A stretch of DNA of 64,000 nt, from NCBI GenBank assembly GCA_029907255.1, contig JARYMF010000004.1, positions 186,001 to 250,000 on the forward strand. Reading direction: 5' to 3'. Source of the stretch: Armatimonadota bacterium (GTDB lineage: Bacteria; Armatimonadota; UBA5829; DTJY01). This document shows positions 52,107-61,649 of this stretch, one piece after another (positions within the stretch are counted from its first letter, which is position 1; every line of letters starts with the position of its first letter). A program made the translations under genes and the position numbers. The notes below the pieces were generated by a model. That model worked only from the letters and a program-made list of their open reading frames with translations, was not told the origin of the DNA and did not search any database.

Positions 52107-52723
52107 TTAGGAATCACCACTCCTAACTTCAAATCTCTCGTTAAGGATGCCTCGCGCCCCAGCTCAAAAGCCCTGAGATTTGCATCTAGGTTTCTGCCCT
52201 TAAACTTCTCAGTTATGACAGCCTCCCAAATTGGTTCCTTTATATTTAGACACGTCGCCAGTGCGCCCAGAAGGCAAACATTTACAGCTTTCACCGACCC
52301 AGCTTTCTTAGCCAACGCCAGCGCATTAATCGAGATAACATTTGCTGCAACAGTCATTAGGTATTTCTCAATTTCCGCTGGGTAATCTATTTTGCCCAAA
52401 GCAACCGATGAAGGGAATATCCGTTGTTCATTTACTATTACCGTGCCCCCCGGTTTAAGTGAATGAAGATATCGGAGTGCCTCCATCTGCTCGAACGCCA
52501 GGAGTATATCTACCTTACCTTCAGGAACTATCGGCGAATAGACCTTAGGGCCAAAACGAACATCACTAATAACTGTGCCGCCACGCTGAGCCATTCCGTG
52601 AACTTCCGTCTTCTTCACATCCAGGCCACTTGCAAGAAGCACGTCACACAAGATTTCACTCGCAACAAGAATGCCCTGGCCTCCAACACCTGCCAGTCGT
52701 ATGTTCATTGTGTTATTACTCAT
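52103..52723 (-). CDS. iorB: Indolepyruvate ferredoxin oxidoreductase, beta subunit
   Basis: A 206-residue gamma/beta-type subunit of the 2-oxoacid:ferredoxin oxidoreductase superfamily. The start [17 protein letters not shown] is the family hallmark, and [15 protein letters not shown] and [12 protein letters not shown] follow. With IorA it oxidises aryl-pyruvates (indolepyruvate, phenylpyruvate) to aryl-acetyl-CoA with ferredoxin reduction. Start ATG overlaps the iorA stop by 4 bases, and its own end overlaps paaK, so the three are translationally coupled. Confidence 0.94.
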   Translation of the reverse strand: MSNNTMNIRLAGVGGQGILVASEILCDVLLASGLDVKKTEVHGMAQRGGTVISDVRFGPKVYSPIVPEGKVDILLAFEQMEALRYLHSLKPGGTVIVNEQRIFPSSVALGKIDYPAEIEKYLMTVAANVISINALALAKKAGSVKAVNVCLLGALATCLNIKEPIWEAVITEKFKGRNLDANLRAFELGREASLTRDLKLGVVIPK

Positions 52724-54474
52724 TCTTTCTCACATTGAATTGCAGCCGAACGGCAGATTTGAATACAGACTTCACATCCTGAACACAAATCAGCATTTAT
52801 TTTGGCTTTCCGTCTATTCCCATCTGCACGTATGGACTCGATTGCTGGGCAGCCAAGCTTGAAACAGAGACCACAACCAGTACAAGCTTCCAGATTAACT
52901 GCGACAGCTTTCCTTTTAATCTTTCTATCAATTAAAAGACACGGGCGATTGGTAATTACTACCGAAGGCTTCCCAGCTTGTATTGCATCGCGAAGCGCCG
53001 CTTCAAGGGAGGCGAGGTCGTAAGGATCAACAATGTACACATCTTCAACGCCAACCGCCCGAACCAAAGCCACTAAATCAAGGCGTGGCGCATCTTCTCC
53101 TCGAAGCGTCTTGCCGGACGCGGGGTGATTCTGACCGCCAGTCATAGCGGTCGTATGATTATCGAGAATGCAAACTGTTATCGCCGTACCGTTGTAAATG
53201 GCGTCAATTAGGCCAGGTATTCCAGCATGTACGAAGGTCGAATCTCCAATTACGGCTACCACCGGTCTGCTGTCATCCTGCGGCATTGCTCTCTTAATAC
53301 CAAGAGCATTCCCGATGGAAGCCCCCATACATACGCACGTATCCATAGTTTCAAGCGGCGGAAGAACGCTTAATGTGTAGCAGCCAATATCACCCGTTAC
53401 AATCGCTCCAAGCTTGCGAAGAACATAAAAGAATCCCCTGTGTGGACATCCAGCACAAAGTGTTGGGGGCCGCGGGGGAACAGGTACGGTTTCCGCCTCT
53501 TGTTTGGGTATTTCAACCCCTAAACCCATTGCTACCAATGTCGGATTAAGCTCGCCAATTCTTGGGAAGCGGTCTTTCCCAATGACACTTATGCCCAGTG
53601 CCCGAATCTGGTCTTCAAGAAATGGATCAAGCTCCTCAACGACGTAAAGCGTTTTGACCTTTCCAGCAAAATTTCGTATTAGCTTATCTGGAAGTGGATA
53701 CGTCATACCCAGCTTCAGCACTGAAGCTTCAGGAAGTACTTCCTTTACATATTGGTAGCTTACTCCTGAAGTGATTATCCCTATGGAGGAATCACCCCAT
53801 TCGATGAAGTTCAAATCAATAGAATTTGATAAATCCCTAAGTCGAATGAGACGTTCCTCAACAACCGCGTGGCGCTTGATCCCATGGGCAGGAACCATCA
53901 CGTATTTGCAAAAATTGCGCTCAAATCGTCCTCTTGTATTAACCTTTGGCTTTGAAAGTCTGACAACCGACTTGCCGTGATTCACGCGTGTGGTTGTTCG
54001 GAGCAATACCGGCGTATCGTATTCCTCGCTGACTTCGAACGCCCGGACAGTGAAATCTTTTGCCTCCTGACTGTCGCTTGGCTCAAACATTGGAATCTTG
54101 GCAAACCGAGCGTAATGGCGATTATCTTGCTCATTTTGCGAGCTGTGCATACCTGGGTCGTCAGCGCTTACTAGTACAAAGCCAGCATTGACACCCGTAT
54201 AGGAAGCAGTAAGAAGAGGATCTGAAGCCACATTCACGCCAACATGTTTCATGGCCGCCAGAGCCCTAGCGCCACCATATGCGGCTCCGAGCGCAACTTC
54301 AAAAGCGACTTTCTCATTTGGTGCCCATTCGGCATAAATCGAGCTGTATTGAACTATGTTTTCAAGTATCTCGGTACTTGGGGTTCCGGGGTATCCTGCC
54401 GCCACCCGAACGTCCGCCTCGAAGGCACCGCGGGCGATAGCTTCATTACCCGATAACAATACTACATCTTTCAA
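52720..54474 (-). CDS. iorA: Indolepyruvate ferredoxin oxidoreductase, alpha subunit
   Basis: A 584-residue fusion of the pyrimidine-binding and TPP-binding domains of the 2-oxoacid:ferredoxin oxidoreductases plus a C-terminal di-cluster ferredoxin domain. YPGTPSTEI opens the alpha domain; GDIGCYTL and IGDSTFVHAGIPGL mark the TPP site. The last 60 residues carry two CxxCxxCxxxC-type motifs, CTGCGLCFKLGCP and CSGCEVCIQIC, for two [4Fe-4S] clusters. It is oxygen-sensitive in known homologues and implies an anaerobic or microaerophilic life. TTG start; promoter at 54508-54537. Confidence 0.96.
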   Translation of the reverse strand: MKDVVLLSGNEAIARGAFEADVRVAAGYPGTPSTEILENIVQYSSIYAEWAPNEKVAFEVALGAAYGGARALAAMKHVGVNVASDPLLTASYTGVNAGFVLVSADDPGMHSSQNEQDNRHYARFAKIPMFEPSDSQEAKDFTVRAFEVSEEYDTPVLLRTTTRVNHGKSVVRLSKPKVNTRGRFERNFCKYVMVPAHGIKRHAVVEERLIRLRDLSNSIDLNFIEWGDSSIGIITSGVSYQYVKEVLPEASVLKLGMTYPLPDKLIRNFAGKVKTLYVVEELDPFLEDQIRALGISVIGKDRFPRIGELNPTLVAMGLGVEIPKQEAETVPVPPRPPTLCAGCPHRGFFYVLRKLGAIVTGDIGCYTLSVLPPLETMDTCVCMGASIGNALGIKRAMPQDDSRPVVAVIGDSTFVHAGIPGLIDAIYNGTAITVCILDNHTTAMTGGQNHPASGKTLRGEDAPRLDLVALVRAVGVEDVYIVDPYDLASLEAALRDAIQAGKPSVVITNRPCLLIDRKIKRKAVAVNLEACTGCGLCFKLGCPAIESIRADGNRRKAKINADLCSGCEVCIQICRSAAIQCEKE

Positions 54475-54507
54475 GACTTGCTGATCCCTCTGAGCTAACT
54501 TTGAAGT

Positions 54508-54537
54508 ATCCTATCACGTTGCGCGCTCATCGGTCAA
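54508..54537 (-). promoter_or_regulatory. Promoter of the iorA-iorB-paaK-ACT operon
   Basis: Minus strand: -35 TTGACC (54537-54532), 18-base spacer, extended -10 TGATAGGAT (TAGGAT at 54513-54508). Confidence 0.65.
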
Positions 54538-54668
54538 GCAAATGAAAGGGCCTCAGGTAACGCAGAACATTTTCAATGCTAACTCACTAAAGCCTATAAA
54601 ATCGAGGAGAAAATAGGAGAAACTACTTAATTCAGCGGCAAGTCTTCTGCTATACAAAAAATTGGATA

Positions 54669-56066
54669 TTACTTATGAGTGCCTGCTACCCGTTGAGGTT
54701 TCTCGGTTTCTGCCCGCATGGTAAAGGGCAGAGCATAAACATCTCCTGTTTTCGAAGCAAAATAAAGGTGAGATTCTGATGGCTTGAGTGCATTGCCATC
54801 TGCCCAGAGGGCGTAGAAATCGGGATGGGCATCAACAACCCGGCGAGCGTATGTATGATTGTGCTTGCTATCCCTTGTGAGTGTGCGAACCCTTACCCAA
54901 GTTTTCCCTTGATTTCGACTAATCCACATTACCATCTCGCCGCCCGTGCACCATGCCTGCGGCCCAGGGTCAGAAGGGCCAATGATTCGCCATACTCCGT
55001 CGTCTTCGATATATAACGACCCCATATCATAATTGTGGTCGCAAGTTGTTACTCTGCGAATTTCCCACTGCTTGCCATTCCAACGGGCAGTCATCCAGGT
55101 ACGCGGCCCATTCTTGGGACCGGACTCGAATCCCCTACTCAATACGTAGAATATGACTGGATTGCCATCCCGGTCAAAGTTGACATCGTTTATATATACT
55201 AGAAAACCTTCTTTTTGGTAATCATGCACAAGAGCATCGTTTTGAACAGTTTCAAGCGGTATTTTAAGCGGTTTTCCGGCTGCATTCACCCATGTTCTTC
55301 CGTAATCGCGGGTCTCTATGTAATAGAGATTTGTGCGAGCGTTCAAGTTGCCCTGTGGGTGCCAGTTGAACGCCGTTCCCAATTTCTTTTTGTGTTTCCA
55401 ACTCACTTGATAGTGACCGTCAAAGCCGACAATCTTGCGGTCCTGAGTCCATTTCTTACCATCTACGCTGGTGCTCACATAGAGCTCCCGCCCACGGGTG
55501 TATTTGGTAAAGAGGAATACAAAACCAAAATCCTCGAAATACCAAGGCTGAGGATAGCTAAACTCGCGCTGCATGATTCGGTCAAAGCGGTCAATAGAAT
55601 AGGGAGCGTCGCTTCGGTATATGAAACCATCCTTGCCGCCATGTGATGCGCAAAACACCCAAAGATAACCATCTTTGTCAATCGAGATTACGGGATTGTG
55701 GTGCGCATCCGCCGTCCCTTTCTCCATTACAATGGTTGGTTTTGGAACCCTTTTTGTCTTGTGGTCGTAATAGCCAACTATTTCTAGGAGCGGTTTTGGA
55801 TTTTCTAGGCCCTTTGAACCACCATAGACAAAAAACGTTTTGCCTGCCTTCGGAGCATAGATAGCCAGAGGTATATGGTCGGCACAGTATGTTCCGAGCC
55901 CACCACTATATTTAAATGCATATTCATCACCAGAGGGCTGATTTGAATACCAGATTCCTCGGTAGCCTTCAGCCTTTGGAGCATTAGGTTTCGACGCAGC
56001 TATTGCGGCAAACGGAATCACCAGGCATGCGAACAGAATTTTTAGCCAATATTCCATGAAACTCAT
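54669..56066 (-). CDS. Exported BNR-repeat (BNR_4-like) protein
   Basis: 465 residues with a signal peptide (about 1-24). It begins GYRGIWYSNQPSGDEYAFKYSGGLGTYCADHIPLAIYAP, the opening of BNR_4-type putative neuraminidase propellers in Bacteroidetes, Planctomycetes and Armatimonadota genomes. HHNPVISIDKDGYLWVF and five blade-like segments follow, with Asp-box-like SVDGKKW and SRNQGKTW. Catalytic residues cannot be assigned. Probably binds or cleaves an extracellular glycan. The start is not certain: no close ribosome site, and an ATG three codons in (MEYW) is equally possible. Nothing similar adjoins; it precedes the mtnP gene divergently spaced by 54 bases on the same strand. Confidence 0.82.
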   Translation of the reverse strand: MSFMEYWLKILFACLVIPFAAIAASKPNAPKAEGYRGIWYSNQPSGDEYAFKYSGGLGTYCADHIPLAIYAPKAGKTFFVYGGSKGLENPKPLLEIVGYYDHKTKRVPKPTIVMEKGTADAHHNPVISIDKDGYLWVFCASHGGKDGFIYRSDAPYSIDRFDRIMQREFSYPQPWYFEDFGFVFLFTKYTRGRELYVSTSVDGKKWTQDRKIVGFDGHYQVSWKHKKKLGTAFNWHPQGNLNARTNLYYIETRDYGRTWVNAAGKPLKIPLETVQNDALVHDYQKEGFLVYINDVNFDRDGNPVIFYVLSRGFESGPKNGPRTWMTARWNGKQWEIRRVTTCDHNYDMGSLYIEDDGVWRIIGPSDPGPQAWCTGGEMVMWISRNQGKTWVRVRTLTRDSKHNHTYARRVVDAHPDFYALWADGNALKPSESHLYFASKTGDVYALPFTMRAETEKPQRVAGTHK

Positions 56067-56120
56067 ACTTGCCGAATCAAGAACCCTCCTAAATCTAAAC
56101 CTTGCCTCCCTGACTAAATA

Positions 56121-56927
56121 TTAATCCAACCTTGCATGCTCCAACGCCTTGCCACATTCGTCACAGGGCCCCACGGGCATCTTTTCAATCATCTGCAAAA
56201 TAACCTTCCGAACGCGTTCATTGTTTGCCTCAAGCACCTTGATAATCTCCTCAGCTGTTACCGGCTCCACGCCAGGTAGCCCAACACATCCTGCATCCCA
56301 ATCGGTAACTAGCGAGATATTCACATAACACATTTCAAGCTCACGAGCAAGTATTACCTCAGGGTATTGAGTCATATTGATGACTTCCCAGCCCATTTTT
56401 GTGTACCAACTACTCTCAGCCTTTGTCGAAAATCTTGGGCCTTGAATTACAACGACCGTACCTTGCTCATGGCATGTTATGCCGTTTGATTTGATAATTT
56501 CCACTGCCAGCTTGCGTAGTTGGCTACAATATGGATTTGCACCCATAATGTGTGTCGTAATGGGGCCGTCATAGAAGGTGTCTTTCCTTCCCGAAGTTCG
56601 GTCAACAAATTGATCGCAGACCACAAAGTCGCCTGGTTTGATATGCGGTTGAAGGCTTCCGCAAGCGCTGGGAGCAATAATCCTCGATACGCCAAGCTTC
56701 TTCATTGCAAAGGCATTCGCACGGTAGGGAATCATATGTGGTGGATGCTGGTGACGGCGGCCATGCCTTGGAAGAAATGCTACTCTTTTCCCAGCAACCG
56801 TCGCCAACGCAATTAAATCACTTGGCGCGCCATATGGGGTCTCGACCTTAATTTCATCAACATCATCAAGAAAAGAATAAAAACCTGAGCCACCGTAAAC
56901 GCCTATCTCCGCTCGAGCTTCCTTCAT
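56121..56927 (-). CDS. mtnP: S-methyl-5'-thioadenosine phosphorylase
   Basis: A 268-residue purine-nucleoside phosphorylase family member (MTAP type). It cleaves 5'-methylthioadenosine with phosphate to adenine and methylthioribose-1-phosphate in polyamine/methionine salvage. Diagnostic motifs are GVYGGSGFY, LPRHGRRHQHPPH (phosphate His and Arg), and TQYPEVILARELEMCYVNI near 195. The C-terminus has a Cys pair (CDECGK) that is not typical and could bind zinc. ATG with AGGAAGGAA upstream, overlapping the end of rnc; co-transcribed with rnc and the fab genes. Confidence 0.94.
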   Translation of the reverse strand: MKEARAEIGVYGGSGFYSFLDDVDEIKVETPYGAPSDLIALATVAGKRVAFLPRHGRRHQHPPHMIPYRANAFAMKKLGVSRIIAPSACGSLQPHIKPGDFVVCDQFVDRTSGRKDTFYDGPITTHIMGANPYCSQLRKLAVEIIKSNGITCHEQGTVVVIQGPRFSTKAESSWYTKMGWEVINMTQYPEVILARELEMCYVNISLVTDWDAGCVGLPGVEPVTAEEIIKVLEANNERVRKVILQMIEKMPVGPCDECGKALEHARLD

Positions 56928-56932
56928 GCTTA

Positions 56933-57643
56933 CTATTCCTTCCTCTGCAACTTATCGAAATGTGGATGTTGAAGCGCCTCAAATGCCGCCGCTTGCTCTG
57001 CCTGCTTCTTGCTTTTTCCAGTTCCAACACCCAGCGATATGCCATCTAGCTGGGCCTCGACCACAAAAGTCTTATCATGGTCAGCTCCAGACTCGCTAAT
57101 GACGACGTATCTTGGTGCTCGCTTGTAGAGGCTCTGGCTCAATTCCTGAAGAAGGGACTTGTAATTCCGATGGTGCTCCTCACGCTCAATGTCCTCCAAA
57201 GTCTGACGAAGAACGCTTAGCACCACTTGTCTTGCAACATCGAGTCCCTCGCTTAAATATACCGCCGCAATCACTGCTTCGAATGCATCGGCAAGGATTG
57301 ACGGCCGGTTTCTGCCGCCTGAGGCTTCCTCGCCAGTGCTAAGAAGCAAAGCATCAGGTATTAGAAGCTTCTTTGCCGCCTCAGCTAGAACCGGCTCGCT
57401 CACTGCAACAGCTTTTGCTTTTGCTAGTTCGCCCTCCCGCTTCTCTGTAAACTTGGCGAATAGATGCTCCGAGACTATCATGCCGAGCACGGCATCACCA
57501 AGGAACTCCAACCTTTCATTACTCTCTATCCCGGAGACTTCACCCAAGTATGATTTGTGCGTGAGGGCTTGCCACAAAATGCCCCAATTCTCCTTCTTTA
57601 TTTTTACCTTTCGAGCTACTCTCGCCAGCGGTGAAAGCGGCAT
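56933..57643 (-). CDS. rnc: Ribonuclease III
   Basis: A 236-residue RNase III: catalytic domain with the signature NERLEFLGDAVLGMIVSEHLF (about 39-59, metal-binding Glu and Asp) and the second acidic site EAVIAAVYL (Glu near 119), then the C-terminal double-stranded RNA-binding domain (about 160-230, GTGKSKKQAEQAAAFEAL). It processes rRNA precursors and structured mRNAs. ATG shortly after the aminotransferase stop. The acpP-fabF-rnc neighbourhood is widespread among bacteria. Confidence 0.97.
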   Translation of the reverse strand: MPLSPLARVARKVKIKKENWGILWQALTHKSYLGEVSGIESNERLEFLGDAVLGMIVSEHLFAKFTEKREGELAKAKAVAVSEPVLAEAAKKLLIPDALLLSTGEEASGGRNRPSILADAFEAVIAAVYLSEGLDVARQVVLSVLRQTLEDIEREEHHRNYKSLLQELSQSLYKRAPRYVVISESGADHDKTFVVEAQLDGISLGVGTGKSKKQAEQAAAFEALQHPHFDKLQRKE

Positions 57644-57653
57644 ACAGCCCCCA

Positions 57654-58847
57654 TTATTTAAGTTTCGCTACAGCCTCAGCGATTCGCTTGATTCCTTCCT
57701 TAATGTTTTCCATTGAGGTTGCATACGATAACCGAATGTTTTGGTCGGCGCCAAATCCCGACCCCGGTATGACAGCAACCTTCGAGTCGCCGCTGAGTAG
57801 ATATTCTGCAAATGAGTCTGACCCAGTTATCACCCCGCCATCGTACGTTTTGCCGATGATGCCTGATATGTTCGGGAAAACGTAAAATGCACCGCCGGGC
57901 TCTGGGCATACAATTCCAGGGATTGCGTTCAAGCCTGCCACCATGACCTTGCGCCGCTCATTGAATTCTCGAACCATCATTTCGGTGAAATCTTGAGGGC
58001 CATTTAGCGCCTCAATTGCACCATACTGAACAAAAGATACGGGATTCGATGTGGAGTTGTCCTGGATGCGTTCCATTGCATCAACAATTTCCTTTTCAGC
58101 GGCAGCAAAACCGACTCGCCAACCGGTCATTGAGTGGCTCTTTGAAAGGCCATTTATCGTAACTGTCAGCTTCTTTATGTCCTCGCCGAGGGAAGCTATG
58201 CTCAAATGTTTATTGCCATCATAAATGATTTTTTCATATATTTCATCTGAAATAACATATATGCCCTTCGCAACGGCAATTTCGGCAAATGCTTCAATAG
58301 CTTCGGGAGTATAGACCGCACCAGTAGGATTACTCGGGCTGTTTAAAATTAAAATCTTTGTCCTTGGCGTGATGGCATCCAAAAGCATATCGGGTGTCAT
58401 TCTGAAACCGGTACTTTCGTCTGTCTGTACGAAGACAGGCACCCCATCCGCCAACTTTACAAACTCAGGATATGACACCCAATACGGTGCAGGAATTATG
58501 ACTTCGTCGCCAGGGTCGCACAGGGCTAGGATGGCATTATAGATAGAATGCTTCGCGCCATTTGATACGATAATCTGCGTTGGCGGATAATCTAAACCGT
58601 TGTCCCGCTTAAGTTTCGCGGCAACCGCCTGCTTAAGCTCGATAAGGCCCGACGAAGCAGTATATTTAGTCGCGCCTTGTTGGAGTGCTTTTATTGCGGC
58701 GTCCTTGACATTCTGTGGAGTGTCGAAATCGGGCTCGCCAGCGCCGAAGCTGATAACGTCTATCCCATCAGCTTTCATCTTTTTTGCCTTGGCGGTGATA
58801 GCCAGCGTTGGCGAAGGGTTGACCCTCGCCGCCCTCTGTGAGATCAT
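57654..58847 (-). CDS. Pyridoxal-phosphate aminotransferase, class I (aspartate-type)
   Basis: A 397-residue fold-type I aminotransferase. The Schiff-base Lys236 is in GLSKSHSMTGWRVG, with the PLP-phosphate and stacking residues in NSPSNPTGAVY and ISDEIYEKI, and a conserved C-terminal Arg in NIRLSYATS. The N-terminus FGAGEPDFDTP is typical of thermophilic-type AspC (subgroup 1-gamma). It most probably transfers the amino group of aspartate to 2-oxoglutarate; aromatic substrates are possible. ATG with AGGAGG nine bases upstream. It lies in the fab-rnc cluster without an obvious functional link. Confidence 0.93.
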   Translation of the reverse strand: MISQRAARVNPSPTLAITAKAKKMKADGIDVISFGAGEPDFDTPQNVKDAAIKALQQGATKYTASSGLIELKQAVAAKLKRDNGLDYPPTQIIVSNGAKHSIYNAILALCDPGDEVIIPAPYWVSYPEFVKLADGVPVFVQTDESTGFRMTPDMLLDAITPRTKILILNSPSNPTGAVYTPEAIEAFAEIAVAKGIYVISDEIYEKIIYDGNKHLSIASLGEDIKKLTVTINGLSKSHSMTGWRVGFAAAEKEIVDAMERIQDNSTSNPVSFVQYGAIEALNGPQDFTEMMVREFNERRKVMVAGLNAIPGIVCPEPGGAFYVFPNISGIIGKTYDGGVITGSDSFAEYLLSGDSKVAVIPGSGFGADQNIRLSYATSMENIKEGIKRIAEAVAKLK

Positions 58848-58863
58848 TATAAACAGCCTCCTT

Positions 58864-59283
58864 TTATTCTTGCTCTTCTTCTTTATTCGGCAGTATGTCG
58901 TCCGATGGACTCAACTCTAGCTCCCTGACAGAAGTACCACTTTCAGGTTCAGTTTCCTTATCAAGGTCAAAAACAAATGGGGCAAACGGCTCGGAATCCT
59001 CTTCTTCTTTACTTGGAACTGCTTCTTCTGCTTCCGCAGTAGCAAGTTCAAAAGTAGAAGTCTCTTCTTCCGGCGAAACCTCTGAAGCCTGAGCAGTTTC
59101 CTCGGGCGAAGGTGGTGCTTCCGTCGGAGGTGGCGCCAGAATCTCTTCCCTTTGGGTCTCAGGAGCCTTAGCGGGTTGCTTAAACTGCTTGCCTGCCGCA
59201 GGCTGGCTCAGCTGGGCAAAGCAGTTCCAGCAAGCTGCACGGTTGTCTGTATTTTCAGAACCGCATCTAGGGCATATCTGCAT
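58864..59283 (-). CDS. Zinc-ribbon protein with acidic tail
   Basis: 139 residues: a zinc ribbon at the N-terminus (C4-x2-C7, C18-x2-C21; CPRC, CWNC), then a Pro/Glu/Ser-rich, probably disordered tail without transmembrane segments. The ribbon has the same CPxCxxxN...CWxC spacing as the membrane protein at 17111-17587, although the rest differs. Role unknown. ATG with TAGGAGG six bases upstream; it lies between fabF and the aminotransferase in the minus-strand run and is likely co-transcribed. Confidence 0.8.
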   Translation of the reverse strand: MQICPRCGSENTDNRAACWNCFAQLSQPAAGKQFKQPAKAPETQREEILAPPPTEAPPSPEETAQASEVSPEEETSTFELATAEAEEAVPSKEEEDSEPFAPFVFDLDKETEPESGTSVRELELSPSDDILPNKEEEQE

Positions 59284-59292
59284 GGCATCCTC

Positions 59293-60534
59293 CTACTCAT
59301 ATTTAGCCAATATGAGGGTTGCGTTGTGGCCTCCAAAACCAAATGAATTTGACATTGCTATTTTTACAGGCATTTTCCTTGGCTCATTCGGTACGTAGTC
59401 CAAATCACATTCAGGATCGGGCGTCTCATAGTTTATTGTTGGCGGAACAATGCCATCTCTAATCGCACAAATGCATGCGATTGCTTCAACTGCTCCCGCG
59501 GCGCCAAGCAGATGGCCAATCATGGACTTTGTGGAACTGATTGCAACTTTGTATGCATAATCGCCGAAGACTCGCTTGATAGCCATCGTCTCGGTCTTAT
59601 CATTATCCGGCGTGGACGTTCCATGTGCGTTGATATAATCAACATCCTCAGGCTTTATGCCAGCATCCTTAAGAGCAGCAGCCATTGATCTCGCTGCTCC
59701 CTCACCTTCTGGCGCTGGTGCCGTTATATGGAAGGCATCGCCGCTCATACCAAAGCCTGTAATTTCGCAGTAGATTTTTGCGCCACGTGCTAGCGCATGC
59801 TCTAATGACTCGAGTATCAATACACCAGCGCCCTCACCTATAACAAAGCCATCGCGGTTCAAGTCAAAAGGCCGGCTTGCCCGCTCTGGTTCGTCGTTTC
59901 TTGTCGAAAATGCCCTAGCCGCGCAGAATCCAGCGACCGCGAGTGGCGTGATGGCTGCTTCCGAACCACCCGCAATCATTACATCTGCATCACCACGCTG
60001 AATAATCTTTGCTGCCTCGCCAATAGCATGGGTGGCTGTTGCGCAAGCAGTAACAATCGCTAGATTAGGCCCCTTTGCTCCGAGAATTATTGATGCCATG
60101 CCTGATGCCATATCGGAAATTAGCATAGGGACAAAGAAAGGACTTACACGCCTGGGGCCTTTCTCAATTAGCGTTCTATGCTGTTCCTCCCAGGTGCTAG
60201 TCCCACCGATGCCAGACCCAATCAAGACTCCCACTCGTCCAGCGTTTTCGTCGGTTATTTGAAACCCGGAGTCCTGGATTGCAAGAATGCTTGCGGCAAC
60301 TGCGAACTGGGCAAAGCGGTCCATTCGCTTTGCTTCTTTGCGGTCCATATACTCCTCAGGGTCGAAATCTTTTATCTCTGCCGCTATCTGGGTGGAATAA
60401 TCGGATGCGTCAAAATGGGTTATCAACCCAACTCCTGAGACACCATTCAACAGCGCTTGCCAATATTTCTCAGTGCCTGTGCCAACTGGCGTAATCGGCG
60501 CCATCCCGGTTACTACTACCCTTTTTCGTTCCAT
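59293..60534 (-). CDS. fabF: 3-oxoacyl-ACP synthase II (FabF)
   Basis: A 413-residue ketosynthase that elongates acyl-ACP with malonyl-ACP. The Cys-His-His triad is Cys164 ([12 protein letters not shown]), His304 ([10 protein letters not shown]) and His341 ([12 protein letters not shown]), one residue off the E. coli FabF numbering. The ATG at 60534 has GGAG upstream; the ORF reaches one codon further to a TTG. It follows acpP after an 80-base gap holding a strong hairpin (60558-60608). Confidence 0.97.
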   Translation of the reverse strand: MERKRVVVTGMAPITPVGTGTEKYWQALLNGVSGVGLITHFDASDYSTQIAAEIKDFDPEEYMDRKEAKRMDRFAQFAVAASILAIQDSGFQITDENAGRVGVLIGSGIGGTSTWEEQHRTLIEKGPRRVSPFFVPMLISDMASGMASIILGAKGPNLAIVTACATATHAIGEAAKIIQRGDADVMIAGGSEAAITPLAVAGFCAARAFSTRNDEPERASRPFDLNRDGFVIGEGAGVLILESLEHALARGAKIYCEITGFGMSGDAFHITAPAPEGEGAARSMAAALKDAGIKPEDVDYINAHGTSTPDNDKTETMAIKRVFGDYAYKVAISSTKSMIGHLLGAAGAVEAIACICAIRDGIVPPTINYETPDPECDLDYVPNEPRKMPVKIAMSNSFGFGGHNATLILAKYE

Positions 60535-60557
60535 CAAACTCTCCTGCCATTTTACAA

Positions 60558-60608
60558 CACGGACACGGTTAAATGCGTCCTTACCAAGCGCTACTAACCG
60601 TGCCCGTG
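60558..60608 (-). repeat. Intercistronic hairpin between acpP and fabF
   Basis: Arms of 13 bases, CACGGACACGGTT (60558-60570) and AACCGTGCCCGTG (60596-60608), are complementary with one mismatch and a 25-base loop. No T-run follows on the minus strand, so it is not a standard terminator; it could stabilise the acpP mRNA or attenuate reading into fabF. Confidence 0.6.
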
Positions 60609-60620
60609 CACATGCTTATC

Positions 60621-60857
60621 TTATGCTTTAGTTTTTTCTTCGATGTACTTAACTGCGTCGGCTACTGTGACGATTTTCTCCGCGTCTTCGTCTGGAATTT
60701 CCAGATCAAACTCCTCCTCAAGTCCCATTACTAGCTCCACAACGTCAAGCGAATCCGCACCAAGATCATCTACAAACGAAGCATCTTCGGTTACCTCTTC
60801 TTCATTGACGTCCAGTTGCTCGACGACAACTTTCTTTACTCTATCAAAAGTTGACAC
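60621..60857 (-). CDS. acpP: Acyl carrier protein
   Basis: A 78-residue acidic ACP with the phosphopantetheine attachment site Ser36 in [14 protein letters not shown], the canonical DSL motif, and helix-rich composition. It carries acyl chains on the fatty-acid synthase. GTG start with a strong AAGGAGGTGA ribosome site, 12 bases after fabG. As expected for an abundant protein the ribosome site is near consensus. Confidence 0.98.
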   Translation of the reverse strand: MSTFDRVKKVVVEQLDVNEEEVTEDASFVDDLGADSLDVVELVMGLEEEFDLEIPDEDAEKIVTVADAVKYIEEKTKA

Positions 60858-60869
60858 CTTTTCACCTCC

Positions 60870-61619
60870 TTACATTACCATGCCGCCGTCAACGTTTATC
60901 ACCTGTCCGGTGATATAAGATGAGTCCTCGCTACACAAAAAAACTATAAGCCCGGCAACGTCGTCCGGTGTCCCGAGCCTTTGCAGCGGAATTTGTTTGC
61001 TTATATTCTCTCTTATATCTTCAGGCAGCTCATCGGTCATCGCAGTTTGGATAAACCCAGGTGCTACCGCATTTACGTTTATGCCTCGTGAGCCAAGCTC
61101 GCGGGCAGTTGTTTTTGTGAGTCCTATTATCCCCGCCTTAGACGCCGAGTAATTTGCCTGACCAATATTTCCTATGATTCCCATAACAGAAGCCACGTTC
61201 ACAATCTTGCCACTACGCTGCTTTAGCATCGGACGAATGACTGCTTTGGTACAGTTGAAAGTACCTTTCAAGTTCGTATTAATCACCAGATCCCAGTCTT
61301 CCTCAGACATTTTTATCATAAGTGCATCTCTGGTGATTCCAGCGTTGTTTACAAGTATATCAATTTTGCCAAACTCATCCAACGCCTTTTGAACAATAGC
61401 TTCGGCATCAGCTGGATTAGCAACGTTTGCACGTACGGCAACTGCACGCCTCCCAAGTAACCTGACCTCCTCGGCAACGGCCTCGGCGGCTTCGGCAACA
61501 TAGTCGGCGATAACGATATCAGCACCTTCGCGGGCGAGGGCAAGAGCTATGGACCGCCCGATTCCTTTGCCTTCCCTTCCAGCTCCCGTTACTATAGCAA
61601 CTTTTCCTTCAAGTTTCAA
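60870..61619 (-). CDS. fabG: 3-oxoacyl-ACP reductase
   Basis: A 249-residue short-chain dehydrogenase reducing 3-ketoacyl-ACP with NADPH. The cofactor motif is TGAGREGKGIGRS (11-23), NNAG at 91-94, and the catalytic Ser144, Tyr157 and Lys161 (YSASK). The insertion of Glu-Gly in the glycine motif (GREGKGIG) is a slight departure from the usual GxxxGIG but still contains Gly-Ile-Gly. TTG start with GGGGGAT upstream, 30 bases after fabD in the operon. Confidence 0.97.
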   Translation of the reverse strand: MKLEGKVAIVTGAGREGKGIGRSIALALAREGADIVIADYVAEAAEAVAEEVRLLGRRAVAVRANVANPADAEAIVQKALDEFGKIDILVNNAGITRDALMIKMSEEDWDLVINTNLKGTFNCTKAVIRPMLKQRSGKIVNVASVMGIIGNIGQANYSASKAGIIGLTKTTARELGSRGINVNAVAPGFIQTAMTDELPEDIRENISKQIPLQRLGTPDDVAGLIVFLCSEDSSYITGQVINVDGGMVM

Positions 61620-61649
61620 GATGATTTATCCCCCTCTATGGTTTTTCTT

